In this document: one piece after another, positions 22,579 through 34,542 of the stretch
How the letters are laid out: every line of letters starts with the position of its first letter
Position numbering within the stretch: the stretch's first letter is position 1
Source of the DNA: Sinotaia quadrata
Lineage: Eukaryota > Mollusca > Gastropoda > Architaenioglossa > Viviparidae
NCBI GenBank assembly: GCA_028829895.1
Contig: CM054179.1
Coordinates: 46,272,391 to 46,336,390 of the forward strand
Direction: 5' to 3'
DNA: 64,000 nucleotides
The notes under the pieces: generated by a model
The model's database searches: none
What the model was told of the DNA's origin: nothing
The model's input: only the letters and a program-made list of their open reading frames with translations
Position numbers and translations under genes: made by a program

Positions 22579-23053
22579 TAATTTGGAGAAGAAAGACTTT
22601 TACTGAATATTCACCACGTATTGTGCAGATTTGGTGTTTGTTTTGTCGAACACAATTTTTTGTTGTTGACAACCTTCATAAGATTGTCAGCATATACAGC
22701 GGATCTGAGTCTCATCAGAGTAACTCATCAGTGACAAAAGCAGTACTGAGGGAGGAAGACTGAGCTGAGAAAAGAATATTCGACGCCATTCATATTACGG
22801 TCATCACCGTCAAGACGTCTGCGTTTTTCAACCGGAAGGGGTTCCTCCGTTTTTCAGTGGGGAACATTACAGCAAGTTTTCACTTGTGTACGCAAGTATG
22901 TACGTCCACTCTTGAGTGCATTCATCAACTTTGTGTTTATTCCAGATTGTTGGCAAGTTTATTAAATACTTCATTTTCAACAGACACGTTTCCTGCATCA
23001 TCAAAACGTTTTCTGCAAACTTAGTAAATAGGAAATTTCACTCGAGATTTAAC

Positions 23054-23181
23054 TAGGGGTGCATTACTCTAGGTAGTTAGATTATTTATAATTTATTTTG
23101 TTATATCTTTTATCTGTTATGCACTAGGGGTGCATTACTCCAGGTAGTTAGGTTATTTATAATTTATTTTGTTTTATCTTT
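23054..23181. repeat. 71-bp tandem duplication
   Basis: TAGGGGTGCATTACTC(T/C)AGGTAGTTAG begins at 23054 and again at 23125, each followed by TTATTTATAATTTATTTTGTT. Two copies with few differences. Confidence 0.88.
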
Positions 23182-23959
23182 TAACTTTGGGTTTTCACAT
23201 GGAACTTTCAATATAAACATTTATTGTTGAAACTTTGAATAATATAATTATATGACTGGATGGGGGGTCAGCCGTGATGCCGACGACACACTGAGTGGCA
23301 AGATGTAAAAAATAAACCAACTCTCGCACACAGACACCACAATGTTCTTGTGGGGAGGGATCATTTATTCTGAATGTGGGGTAAAGTGTGAGGTTCAGCA
23401 GTGAGTGTGAGCGTGTGGATATGAATATGAGTATGAGGGACGAACGAACAAACAACTGCACTAAAGTACTTTCTCGTAGTGAAGGAAGTCAAACTCTTCA
23501 TAAAGAGTTAACAAGATTTATTCTAATAATGTAGGCTTACTTTTGCAATGCTATTAGTCATTCATTCAGAAGCATCCCATACCTAACATTAATGGGGTGG
23601 AGGACCAAAGCAATGAAATGATGAATAAACAAAAAGTAATAAAAGTTACTAATGTAAGCAGTGGTGATACCGCAATAATCAAGTACCAATAAAATTATTG
23701 TGGCACAAATATGTGGGTGAAAACCCACTACAAGTGGTAAATGTTAATTATAATGTCATTGACAACCACAAAAAATACCACACATTAAATATGCTAGTTA
23801 CGCCAATGATTACGTCTCGTGTACCCGAAGCTCCCATGTCTATCACGAACATATTAATTTATAATCAGTAAAGCAGGAGGTTCAAATTTTATATATATAT
23901 AGAGAGAGAGAGAATAAATGGCTGCTTTACCCTGAAAAATATAATCAGGGAGCAAACAA

Positions 23960-24760
23960 TAATTTTCCAGTTTATTGCATATTTGTTTTTGTCTTAAAGT
24001 AGTGCACTCAATATTTGTATTGTTTTCAATAAATTTATTCTTGGAAGTATTGTTTTTTTTTTTACTTAAAATCATGATGCAAGATTATTTATTTTATTGA
24101 AAAATGTAAATCTCTAATCTATCCTCATCTTGTGATTTGGTGGAGATTGTCGGATGTACAATTCAGTCATTATTCTCAACTGTCTGATTGAGGAAAGATT
24201 CTAGTTGGGTTTCGTTACAGCCAATCAATTGTAAAATATAAAATATAAAAAATCTGCTCATCAAAATCCTTTACTTCGATGAGTAATGTTTTCTCAAGAT
24301 GTAACGCATTGCATCGGAAAAGAGATTTGTATTAATAAATAAAAATACAAAGATAAAATTAAGTTTATTATATTTTTTAAATGCATCTCTTTGGTTTAAG
24401 CCATGCATTTTTATGTTTGTTTTCATAGGAAATATCATTAATTGTAGAAATTAAGGCACTTTGTGACAGCTGCAAACCATTTTTTAGTACACGGAATTTT
24501 GAAGACATTTGGATAGATGTTTTCCACATCTTTTCATGAGCTTCATCTAATTTGGGATTCAATATAATACGAACTTGACCCAAAGCTGTGAGTTGCTATT
24601 CCAAAACCGCTTTAGTGTATATATCTAAATGGTTAAGGAAAACTTGAATCATTTCAGGATATTTACAAGTGGGTGTAGATGCTAGTTCTACCAAACACCC
24701 CAACGTGTGAGGGTTAAAGAAATTAAATTAATTGTTATTAAACAATCTATATCAATAATC
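23960..24760 (-). pseudogene. Pseudogene/repeat copy 2, better preserved
   Basis: On the minus strand one frame runs from about 24735 to 24377: NFFNPHTLGCLVELASTPTC, KYPEMIQVFLNHLDIYTKAVLE, one TAG stop, then QLTALGQVRIILNPKLDEAH and on to a natural-looking end KPKRCI with a stop. About 115 codons with a single stop suggest a fairly recent protein-coding origin. I do not recognise the protein. Copy 1 at 20870-21550 has the same orientation, so this is a direct duplication or a two-copy transposon-carried fragment. Confidence 0.55.
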
Positions 24761-26150
24761 TCCAATTTACAGGCTAGCCACCTTTCTATGGGAGAGGGTT
24801 AATTACCTTTATATGTCTGCCTATTTAAATTATCTGTGGCTCAGCCCAATATCCCATGTAACAAAACAAAGGAATATTCCAAGTTAAATGATACAATTTG
24901 TAATAAGAACAAATGAATGCATCTCATGAACATGAACAAAACGTACAGTCAAAGTTACAGGGCACAACAGGATGATCGATAAGAACTACAAATTCTACTC
25001 TATAATAGAACATTTATAAAGGATAAAATGATTAAATAGGCTGCTTATGGAAATAACTGTCGTGTGACAAACAAAGAAAAGTTCAAACCATAAAAAATCT
25101 ACTTCATGAGATAATTTCAAAGTTCAAAATCAGTCTCAGTGCAACTGTTCACAGATAAAGTCACAACTAACTTATATATGTAGCAAGCACATTATTAAAG
25201 CAAGTACGTAGTACTCACGGTATATATAGTTAAAGTCAATCTAAGTAGTAATATGTAAGAAAGTACGACACATGACTCATTCACACTTCAGACACTCTAA
25301 ACAAACAATGTTCTCGATGAATGTATGGATCCACATATATAATTTTATGATATGGTCATCAAATCTGACTTTATATAATTTATACCCTACTAATAACTCT
25401 GCCAAGAAAACTGAATTACATATGTAGATCCGTCTAACAAGTTCTAACAAAATTTATATATCATAACAATCAAGAGACACACATGCTCGATAGCTCGTTT
25501 CTCTATTTCAACTTCTGTCAACGGAGACAAACGAATTATTTGGATTAAACTTGTACTGCGCGTGAAACAACTCTTAGAGAATACATTTGATGTTTCGTAA
25601 CAAATTATTCCATCAAGAAAGGAATATTAGGCAACCCTCACTTCTAGAGACTTTTACAGCGATCAACAAATCTCATAGTAAATGGTGACTACAACTCTAC
25701 TTAAAGTCGAATATAAACACCACTCACACAGAGCATTAACAAAGGAAATGCTGACTAACACACGACCCATCAGATGCTAACATTAAACCTGGAAGCAGCA
25801 GGCATCGGGCCGATAATTAGAACAACACAGACAATTAAGTGCACAAACAAGGAATCCAACAAACACCGGTTACTTCTCTCTCGTCAAGAAGTACTAGAGA
25901 TTTATTCTGTGTTGTAAGAATGCCCAATTTTCATACAACAATTTGGCATATGCAGATATTTAATCTGGACTGGGGATCAGTAATTTATTCGGCCATACCA
26001 ATGCTTTTGTTACTGACCATACCACACTTCGGTAAACATATCATGCACTTCAGAAGCATTGCATCTTCCTTGGAACTGACAGGGATGATTCTGGCCACAA
26101 ACTTATTGGTTGATTTAATCATTTCCTTTCTTTCTGACACACTTGACTGA

Positions 26151-26175
26151 TTCTTAACTGACATTCAGTTAAGAA
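26151..26175. other. Perfect 10-bp inverted repeat
   Basis: TTCTTAACTG, five bases, then CAGTTAAGAA, located about 20 bp left of the antisense LINE tail. It could be a small hairpin; no function is assigned. Confidence 0.5.
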
Positions 26176-26196
26176 ACATTTTGTACTGTGATTAAA

Positions 26197-26211
26197 ATTA
26201 TTATTATTATT
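26197..26211. repeat. (ATT)5, tail of antisense LINE
   Basis: Complement of the (AAT)n found after the 3' UTR of other copies. Confidence 0.85.
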
Positions 26212-26794
26212 CAGCCTCTTTTAACGACGTCTGTTTGACTGTCAGTTGTGATCCAAGGTCTCGGAATCTTACCAAGATTCTGGGAGATCCACGGTTTTAC
26301 GAAGGATGTGGGCACTTCCGAGGAGCACTGCTTTGAGTAGTGGAGCGAGTCTGTGGTTTCCAGGGAGTTTATTCAGGTAGCCTTCCAATTCAGATGTTAT
26401 GTTCCCCAAGGCTCCTATCACTATAGGTACCACTTCTGATTTTACATTCCACAGTTTTTGAATTTCTAATCGGAGGTCTTGGTATTTTTCTATTTTTTCT
26501 CTTTTTTTTGTTTTTTATGTTTCTAATCACTTGGAACAGCGATATCAATTATTGTTACTGTTCTGTTACACTTATTGAGAACTAAAATGTCTGGTCTTCT
26601 AGCAGGAATCACCCGATCTGTTCTTATCGTGAGGTCCCACAGTATTTTGACTTCTTCTGTTTCGGTGACCGCTTCTGGTTGGTGCATCCATGCTCTTTCT
26701 GGGGGTTTTATGCCATAGTTCTCACACAGATTTCTATGTATGTGTTTTGCCAATTCGATGTGTCGTTTGGATTTGCATAGTCTACATTTGGAAT
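26212..26794 (-). pseudogene. Antisense LINE, 3' part (left of solo LTR)
   Basis: Read on the minus strand from 26794 to 26212 this is the start of the knuckle, the RLE and the 3' UTR. An in-frame 63-bp deletion with CCA microhomology removes most of the knuckle, jumping from CRLCKS-type codons to KRHNEVAK. The remaining frame 26753-26523 keeps the PD of the endonuclease (ARRPDILVLNK...IIDIAVPSD) and then breaks. It is continuous with 28508-30597; the solo LTR at 26795 was inserted later. Confidence 0.82.
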
Positions 26795-28507
26795 TGTTAC
26801 ATGTCCAGTTTTTATTTAGAGACCCTGCTTAGGAATTTTATAGAACCTTAATTTAATTAGATAAATTAATCTCTCCTCTTTCCCTAAACAGACTGGTTGC
26901 TCAAATTTATCTTTCGTCTCATATGAAAATGCACCTTTGTAGTACAGACAAACAGATTCATGAACAGACAAAATTGTGTACAATAGCCGGCTTGGAAACT
27001 ATTAAAAACTCTCTTAAATCTTTATGCATTCAGAATGTTACATTTAGCTCAATCAATCCCCCATCCAAACCACGATTAGGTCTATATGCATAAAAATCAC
27101 TACGCGAAATAGGTATTAACAATAAAAGAATTTAATAATCAAGATTTAACAATAACAATCAATTACAAAGACACAGCTTCAGATCTAAACTAAGGCAAGT
27201 TCGAGGTGCTTATTTTAATCCATGAAAAGGCAAATGTTATGAGAAATTGTTTGCTCGACACGTTCCGTTAATTCAGAGTCCAGATCAGTTACGTATCTGT
27301 CTCAGTAGTCTTGATAAACACGTGGTCTAGGGTCGGTTCGATCCTTCCACATATCAAGCAATGTTTGCATCATACTATCAGTAGTTCCAGTAACTCGTCG
27401 TCTCTCGACTTGTCACACTAAAGAAGTATCTTGGCATAATATCATCAACGATGGCGGCACAGTACTTGTAACATCATCCGACCAAGGTTGAAGAAAGGAA
27501 CATGCACCCAACGTAGAAACGAAGGTGGCAATCATACGTAGAAATGTAGAATAAAGAAGAAAAAACCCACTCTGGAATAGAATTTTATTCCTATGAGCGA
27601 TTTGCATTTACATTCGCAAAATCCGAAGCACGTGATGATAACAATGCGCATAGTTTAAATCTTTGACTATCGGTGTCTTTTACAATATATTTAAATTCAT
27701 AAAACATACAATATAATTCACATGTGTGTTATTTTTAACATTACATGAATGTATGAATTTCCAAACATTTACTTCATTAAAAATGAAATTCATACAAGGA
27801 GAATAAAATATAATCCAAATTAAGCATGAGTGCTTTACAATTTAACAATGAAATTACATGCAAGAAAGTCATTTGAATTACATAGAAATTTGCAACGTGC
27901 ACAGACATTCTGCAGTACAAGAGAATTAAAGTTTATACAAAATAAAGTTAAAAGGTTACAGTTAATTTATATACAATGAACTTTTAGGCTTTTAGTCATT
28001 CTTATCGAATCACGTATGTTCGGAGGAGTATTGTAATAATTCGCACAAAATACATACATAAATTCATTTACAAAAATACAAATAGTAAAATGCAATAATA
28101 TTGTAAGAAGTAGACGTGTTACCTTCTTAAGTAGACTTTACACAAAAGACAAGGGTTCCATGTGTTCCCTTACGACTCAGCAAAATATTCGGCGACTAAG
28201 ATGCTCGTGAGTAGATGTGTGTGTGTCCAGCCGGTCTGTGTGCGAGTGAAGTATTTTATCGCATCAAGAGTATTTATTGAAGTGCATGAATGCATTACGT
28301 GACTTGATCATGAGGTATGCTTGTTGATTCAAACTTTTTCAACTATCGTCTAAAGTTGCATAACATAGGTTGAACTCTCTATTGTTTTTCTCATACTGGT
28401 GTACGACGGGAAAGATTCTAACAAAGGAATTCATTCGAATATGATTTCGAATTTCTCAGATATGGGTCAGGAATTCGTGACACAGAATTTGGTCAGAATC
28501 TGTCACA
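26795..28507 (+). mobile_element. Solo LTR, 1,713 bp, inside the antisense LINE
   Basis: Starts TGTTACA and ends TGTCACA. The exact 5-bp duplication GGAAT flanks it at 26790-26794 and 28508-28512. Removing it and one GGAAT restores an uninterrupted LINE sequence, so the ends are fixed by the sequence itself. It is similar along its length to 31640-33173 (GACCCTGCTTAG, AGACTGGTTGCTCAA, AATTACATG...). No ORF of note. TG...CA ends and a 5-bp duplication fit an LTR of a Ty3/gypsy, BEL or retrovirus-like element; the strand is unknown and given nominally. Confidence 0.85.
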
Positions 28508-30597
28508 GGAATCATTTGAGATTTTCATGATTTTTGTTTTGTGAGATTTGGTGTTGAGTGCTTGATCTTGTGCAGCTGTTATGAGTGCTTCTGTTTCAGC
28601 TTTCAATCATGCCTCTTTCAACCATTTGTACGTTGATTGCTTTGTTGATATTTCGTCGGCTTGTCGTACATACTGGCCATGCAGAGGATTTGGGCTCCAG
28701 GTATGTCCTAGTGCTTGCTTCGTTGTTTTCTTCCATGTTTCTTTGTCTGTTGGTTGGAATAGTCCACTCATCTTTACTGCTTCTATCAGTGGACCATCTT
28801 TGTTGTTATTCCAGATGTAGTCCACAAGACCAATGACTTCTCCTTCAGTGACTTCTTTGATTTTCTTGAGACATCGGCCTCCCATTTTTCGAGATACATA
28901 GAGCCTGTCTATATCTCCTTTGGGGTGTAAAGCTTTATGTATTATAAGAAATTTTCTTGTTTTTCTCTCCAGTTCATTCATTTCATTTGCTGTCCAATCT
29001 ATGATACCTCCAGTGTAGCTTACTACAGGTATTGCGTATGCATTAAGGCCTTGTATTTTCCTCGCCCAATTTTATCTTGGACTTCAGGACTTGTCTAACA
29101 CGTTTTTCATATTCTCTCTTAACTTTGGACTTCACTTCTCTCTGCATATTTTCTTGATGTTGTAGTATCCCAAGATACTTATATCCATTTTCTATTGAAA
29201 CATCATTGATTTTTCCGTTGTCGAATTGCAGGTGCTATGTTGTTTTGAACTTGCCTTTCTGGATGACAATCTTTCCACATTTCTCATTATGTTAATGTCC
29301 TCACTGCAGATCTTGACAGTATTGTTCAGTGATGTGATGACACGTTAATGTTACCGTACATCTTGAGATCATCCATGTACAGTAAATGGCAGATAACCTG
29401 TCCTGCTTTTATTTTGTATCCTAATCCTTTTTTCTGGATCAATTGATTTAGAGGATTTAGGGCAATGCATAACAACATTGGTGATAGGGAATCACCTTGG
29501 AAGATTCCACAGTTTATTTTTATGTCTGCAATATTTGTGTTGTTGAATTTGAGGGTGGTTTCCAGTTTTATTTTACTCCTGAATTAGGTTCTGTATTAAT
29601 GGCGCTACTTTGTACAATTTTAATGTTTCAATTATCCACGAATGTGGAACTCAGTCATAGGCCTTTTGACAGTCAATCCATGCCATTGCAAGATTTGTTC
29701 TTCGTTTCTTACTGTCTGTATATATTGCCTTATCAAGTGCCAATTGGTCTATTGTTCCTCTGCTGCCTGGTCTAGCATCCTTTTGTTCATTGTTTAGAAG
29801 AGTATTTGTTTCAAGTTTAGTCATGATTTTGTCAGTTATAATTCCTGATAGTAACTTCCAGGTGATTGATAGGCATGTGATTGACGGTAGTTGTTAAGTG
29901 GTGTGACTTTCTAGGGAACTTTCATAATCACACTTCTTTTTCCCTTTACCATCCATGCTGGTAGAATTCCTGGTTTGTTTAATATGTTTTGCAGTTGTTC
30001 AGCAAGTCTACCATGTAAGGAGGTAAGATGTTTCAACCAAAATATTTGTACTGGGTCTAGGCCTGGGGCCTTCCAGTTTCCCTTCCTTCGTACCTTCTTC
30101 TTGATGTCTTTCTCACCCATTGTGACGGTGCGTTGTTCAGGTGTCTCTTTATGATAATCTTTCAGTTCCTAAATCCATCTGGCTGATATGTTTTGCATAT
30201 TTGGATTGCTCAAAATGTTTTCCAAGAATGTCTTTTGTGTCCGGAATGTTTGGCATTTGTTGCTCTGTTCTGCATCTTCTATTGCAGTCTTAATGATTCT
30301 GCAGTTGAGATTGTATTTGGTGACTATCTTTCCTTCAATGTTCCCTTATTTTGTGTTGCAGCTGTCATTTGGCTTATTTCTCTTCTAGTACACTCTATTT
30401 TCTTTTCTTCCATGGTGGTACTGATGGTTTCTCTGTTTGTACGGTTTCTGGCCTTGTATATCTTTCAATTACCTTTGCAGTGGCGTATATTAAACTGTTG
30501 GATTCTGTGATATCTTCTGTGGGGATACGTTTTAGTACTTAGTTTTCATTCTCAAATGCTGTCCTTTTAGTTTTGTTCTTTTGCAGTTTTCTTGGTA
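28508..30597 (-). pseudogene. Antisense LINE, 5' and RT part (right of solo LTR)
   Basis: Read from 30597 to 28508 on the minus strand it matches the 2089 copy from about its codon 123 to the residues before the knuckle. RT motifs remain readable: WKAPGLDPVQIFWLKH (about 30090-30050), the GDSLSP region (about 29490) and YMDD (about 29370). There are many frameshifts and stops; the longest intact pieces are 28607-28981 and 29911-30120. It is the most diverged large copy in the window, so probably the oldest. It is 5'-truncated, ending next to (TAG)5 at 30598. Confidence 0.82.
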
Positions 30598-30612
30598 GTA
30601 GTAGTAGTAGAA
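30598..30612. repeat. Short (TAG)n tract
   Basis: About five TAG units at the 5' border of the antisense LINE. Confidence 0.8.
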
Positions 30613-30915
30613 AGGTCTAGGTCTCTAGAAGGTCACGTTGTAATTGTATCCCAGATCTTTAACCAGACTGACCACATGACTGCCCCTGTTCATGCCGAAA
30701 AATCTCTCAGAACCTAAACCGACAACAGCTGCTGAGAGATCAGCAGTGCCTAGAAACCTCTCCCAGATATCCTCTGGTTACAAAAGTCTTTTATACAGAG
30801 AAAGGTCAGTCATGTAGAACTTATAGTTTAACTAATGTATAAGTAGTTTTAATTATAATTATGCTAGAATCTATTAAGTATATCCATTTTGATATATATA
30901 CTTCTGTTCATTATT

Positions 30916-31148
30916 TTAACTCACCCTTTTGTATTGTTCATGATTATCCCTTGCCATCTGTCTTTCTCTATTTTTCCATGTACGAGTGATGCGTGTTGGT
31001 GTATTAGACACCACCATATTGTTCACTTGGTATTTAGAGAATGTCGCTGTATGTGTTGTAGAATCTACCACATATCGGCCAAAAAAGTATCTGATATCCC
31101 TTCTAACTTTACGAGTCACTGATGATTCAGACCACATCCGACAGTGTC
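30916..31148 (-). other. Possible exon or transposon fragment, unrecognised
   Basis: On the minus strand a frame of about 75 codons (HCRMWSESSVTRKVRRDIRY ... ERQMARDNHEQYKR) is preceded by a plausible acceptor (CTTGTGTTCTGATTTGAG) and followed by GTGAGT. It lies within the SRCR intron and its phases (1 in, 0 out) do not fit between the SRCR halves. It is therefore not part of that transcript unless alternatively spliced. No domain recognised. Confidence 0.2.
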
Positions 31149-31639
31149 CTCAAATCAGAACACAAGTAGAGGGGAAAGCTCACAGCCTGCACCTCATGAC
31201 TGTCTGACCGAGACGCGAGAATTGCCTCACCACTCATCGTCAGCTTTAGTAATTGCAGCTTGGCAAGTCCAAAATGAAAACATACATAAACTCTCTTTAC
31301 ATTTGCCTTGTCAACACTTAGCTAAAACCGCGGACAGGTTGGGAAGGGGGGAGTTCTCTCCTCAGCCGTCTTTAATTGTAATGTTTAATGTTGTTTAAAC
31401 GTAAATATTCTTGATGCCTGACACTGCTGAGGTGTGGGTGGACACTGGCCACGTTAGTGTTTCAATTACTTTTAGCCTTTCAAAAGCCAACACGCCACAA
31501 TGTGTGTGTGTTTCTATGTATTGGTGTGTGTAATTCTAACTATTTTTTTCTCTATATATTTGCTAGAGCTACAGAACATATTTCCTTCTAGCAATTTTCT
31601 CAGGAAGATTGAAATTTCTATTTTATTTTTCGTAGTACG

Positions 31640-33173
31640 TGTTACGTTTCCAGTATTTATTTAAAGACCCTGCTTAGAATAATTAAAAGACTTTAAATAT
31701 AATTAATTCTTTCTCTCATATCCTATGCAGACTGGTTGCTCAATTTACTATTTGACTAATTAAAAGTGTGTCTTGTAGTCAGACGACAAATTTACAAACT
31801 AATAAATTGCGAACTTTTAGCTAGATTGAAAACCGTTAAATCCCTCTAAATTAATATGCATTCATTTCAACATCCTGCTCATTCGCCCCCATTTCAATCT
31901 AAGAATCTATTGGTCTATCATGCATATAAATTAACTACTAAGAGGTATTACCAAGAAAAATAAGATTTAATAAAGTTTAACAAGTTAACAATAATCAAAT
32001 ACGAACGCGAATAGTCTATTACTCTGTCTCTACGCGCATGTGTTCGATTCTTGTCACAACTTAAATTGCCATCAATTGTTCATTTAACATTTGTACTCTG
32101 AGATTGTACTCAGCTGGATTGCTTGTATCAGCCTGGTCTCTTTATTGGCCAGTCAGTCTATTTCACAGTCCCGCTCTAGCGACGCACGTGGTGCATAAGG
32201 AAAGACGCTCCTTTTTCATGTAGCTAGGGAACTTGAATTTTAACGACATGGACCCTCAATGTAGAGTTCACCAGCAGAACCAAAGCAAGGTGAGGTAAGG
32301 CATGGACGATAGAACCGATCTGGAGAACAATGGCTCTAATATACTTTCGATTGAACACTTCCTACTAAAGCATGTCCCAGATAAAATGCGCTGAGTAAGA
32401 GTTTCGACCTCGTGTCGTTTTACAATTAGATTTAGAAAAATGTAATCGTCTCACGCATGTTTTCATTTAACAGCATGACGTATGAAGCAATAAAACAGAT
32501 ACAACGTTAAATTAATGTTCATACAAAGGGGTAATTCGAACTAACAAAGCGCTTCACAATTTACAATTAAAATTACACGCAATAATTGAATTACATGAGA
32601 AATTCATATCGAGCACAGGCATTCTGACTCTTAATGAATTAAAACAATATAAATTAAAGTACAAAATGGAAAAAGAGTTACAATCAATTTATATTCCGTA
32701 ACTTATAGGTTTTTCTCAGCCATTTCTCTGGACCATGCTCAAGTATTATGGAAATAATATAATACATAGCATAAATACATACTTAAACAACATAGGCAAA
32801 ATACTATTAAATAAAATGATACCTTTTTATGAGAAGTCGAATGGTATCTTGATTCTCAACGGCTTGTCGGCTGCCCCTCGTGACCGGAGTTAGCTGAAAT
32901 GGACCTAGCTAATGTGGTTCTCGCAGTGACGGAGCGGAAGCGTGTAGGCATATATATAGAAAAGCATATTGCGTATCACGTGACTGTTCGCGAAGCATGT
33001 AGTTGGTTCGAGAACCGGACAATGGTCCTAAAGTTACATAACATCTTGACCTGTTCTAGAAGCACCTCGAAAAAGGGAGCTTGAACAAAGGAGTCAAGGG
33101 TTTCAAAAATTCAAATTTGAAGTAAACAAGACAAATGGGTCATCAGGTCGGACATTTTTATCAGACTGTGACA
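31640..33173 (+). mobile_element. Solo LTR, 1,534 bp, second copy
   Basis: TGTTACG at the left, TGTGACA at the right, and the exact 5-bp duplication GTACG at 31635-31639 and 33174-33178. Same family and orientation as the LTR at 26795 but diverged and about 180 bp shorter. The open frame 32899-33084 has no recognisable domain. Strand nominal. Confidence 0.83.
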
Positions 33174-33523
33174 GTACGTTGTATTATTGAATTTAAGTAT
33201 GTGAGAACAATTTTTAAAACTTATTATTTGCAATGATTTGATTCCATGCAAGTTAACCGTTAGGAATTTGATATTGATAAATATTGCATTTTCTGCACAA
33301 GAATACAATAGAAATGTAAAAGCTATATATTTCTTAAATTATCATTAATATATAAAGAGATAACCTTTTATTATTTTTATTTATTTGAGCTTTCAATACA
33401 TTTATAAATTTGTGATTGCAATCTCGTTCTAATTTATAATTATGTGGTTATCCATCAATTGTCCTGTTTAACAGATCATGAATTATTAATCTGCACCCAG
33501 ATAAAGAATTTGAAATGGTTTAC

Positions 33524-33665
33524 CTATCGAATCCGAGTTGTCTGCAAACAACTCTTGCTTCTGGCGCCCCAAACATATCTGAACACACAGTATGCCAGAC
33601 TTCATTTGTGTAGTACTCCAACCGTCCCTGGTGAGGTACTGCACTAAGCATAAGCTGTACTGGTA
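33524..33665 (-). CDS. SRCR domain, N-terminal half exon
   Basis: A 142-bp exon read from 33665 to 33524. The acceptor TTTATTTTTAACAG lies before 33665 and the donor GTAAAC after 33524; phase 1 in, phase 2 out. It reads VPVQLMLSAVPHQGRLEYY, then EVWHTVCSDMFGAPEARVVC and RQLGFD, the hallmark first half of an SRCR domain (G.(L/V)E, W.TVC.D, A.VVCRQLG). The last two bases combine with the first base of exon 20382-20566 to give Ser. This phase agreement is why the two distant exons are placed in one gene. Confidence 0.88.
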
Positions 33666-33906
33666 CTGTTAAAAATAAATTACTGTACTGTTTATCAAAT
33701 AAATAATTTAACTATTTATTTTATACAGTAATTAATTGGTGTATAGTCACTAGCCATATTCTTAATTATCAAGGTGTATAAATGATGGAATATAATTATG
33801 AAAACATCCTATAACTGATTAAAAAATTTCCTTAATAATGTGTCTGTCATTATGCGAACATATTATTTTATTATTACAAATAGCAAAGTAAAAAAACAAG
33901 CATTAC

Positions 33907-34035
33907 CAGCACATTCATTCCCAATCTTTACTAAATAATTGTCACAAATACATATGTATCGGAATCTAGTGTTCTTGCAATGAAGGTTAAGTGGACAATC
34001 ATGTAGTCGTGATGACGAGCACCAGTCCACTGCAC
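33907..34035 (-). CDS. EGF-like domain exon
   Basis: A 129-bp exon read from 34035 to 33907. It follows GACTAG and is followed by GTAATG; phase 1-1. It has six cysteines in the order C-x7-C-x5-C-x8-C-x-C-x10-C (DWCSSSRLHDC, NLHCKNTRF, ICIC, NEC), a normal 43-residue EGF module. A 241-bp intron separates it from the SRCR exon. Earlier exons of the gene must lie further right or beyond the window. Confidence 0.8.
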
Positions 34036-34487
34036 CTAGTCAACAACAAAACACAACAGACATTTAAGTGGACCTATACAAGAACACAAATGTTGAAACT
34101 ACAGTCAAAATATAAGCTGTTTACTACATTTACACTGAAATAAGAAAAGTATGCTTCATACTTAATAATTTTCTTCATTGTAGAAAGTGTGACGCAAAAA
34201 ATTGCAAATAGAGAAAATAATTAATTAAATATATTTTTTCTAAATTCTTAATATTAATTCTAACTTAAAACAAAATTGTTTTAATTTTGTATATAATAAT
34301 ATGGCGACTATCATGGCGACCGCCTATACCAGTGACCAGCGGCGTTGGAAGTTCAGTGTTTGCTTTGGAACGAAATAACATCACTGACAGATCAAAACCT
34401 GTTGGTTCATCTGCTGTGTTTAAAGATGCAACATCTGTTTGAAAACTACACCTCATCAATTGTATCAACCTAGAAATAATTACTAAG
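34036..34487. other. Intron, one unrecognised minus-strand frame
   Basis: The minus-strand frame 34265-34510 (containing DEPTGFDLSVMLFRSKANTE) has no recognised domain and no convincing donor. Otherwise nothing is seen. Confidence 0.3.
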
Positions 34488-34542
34488 AAGATTCCGAGAC
34501 CTTGGATCATAACCGACAGTCAAACAGAAGTCGTGGAAAGAG
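34488..34542 (+). mobile_element. Extremely truncated LINE insertion: 3' UTR only
   Basis: About 55 bp match the family 3' UTR (AAGATTCCGAGACCTTGGAT, then CGACAGTCAAACAGAAGTCG, GGAAAGAG), followed by a short AT-rich ATAATAATG instead of a long AAT tail. It shows that insertion can capture little more than the 3' UTR. Confidence 0.8.

Larger units (their letters stand above)
20567..33523 (-). other. 12,957-bp intron inside the SRCR domain
   Basis: The boundaries are the donor GTAAAC after 33524 and the acceptor before 20566, and both flanking exons meet in phase 2. The intron holds a duplicated pseudogene, a zinc-finger-like frame, a tandem duplication, an antisense LINE split by a solo LTR, and a second solo LTR. 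Stretches not listed separately (about 20640-20870, 21550-22386, 22580-23050, 23185-23950, 24760-26190, 30613-31634, 33179-33523) show no supported gene. Confidence 0.75.

Noticed and set aside
23195..23461. 88-codon minus-strand frame
   Set aside because: No domain or splice support; composition not convincing.
25839..26150. 103-codon plus-strand frame with a hydrophobic stretch
   Set aside because: No domain, and the opposite strand is equally open; no splice or start context.
28508..30597. LINE copy lacking its 3' end
   Set aside because: The 3' end is present at 26212-26794; the solo LTR with GGAAT duplication separates the two parts.
30916..31148. Additional exon of the SRCR gene
   Set aside because: Phases do not fit between the two SRCR halves, which already join perfectly; kept only as a low-confidence feature.
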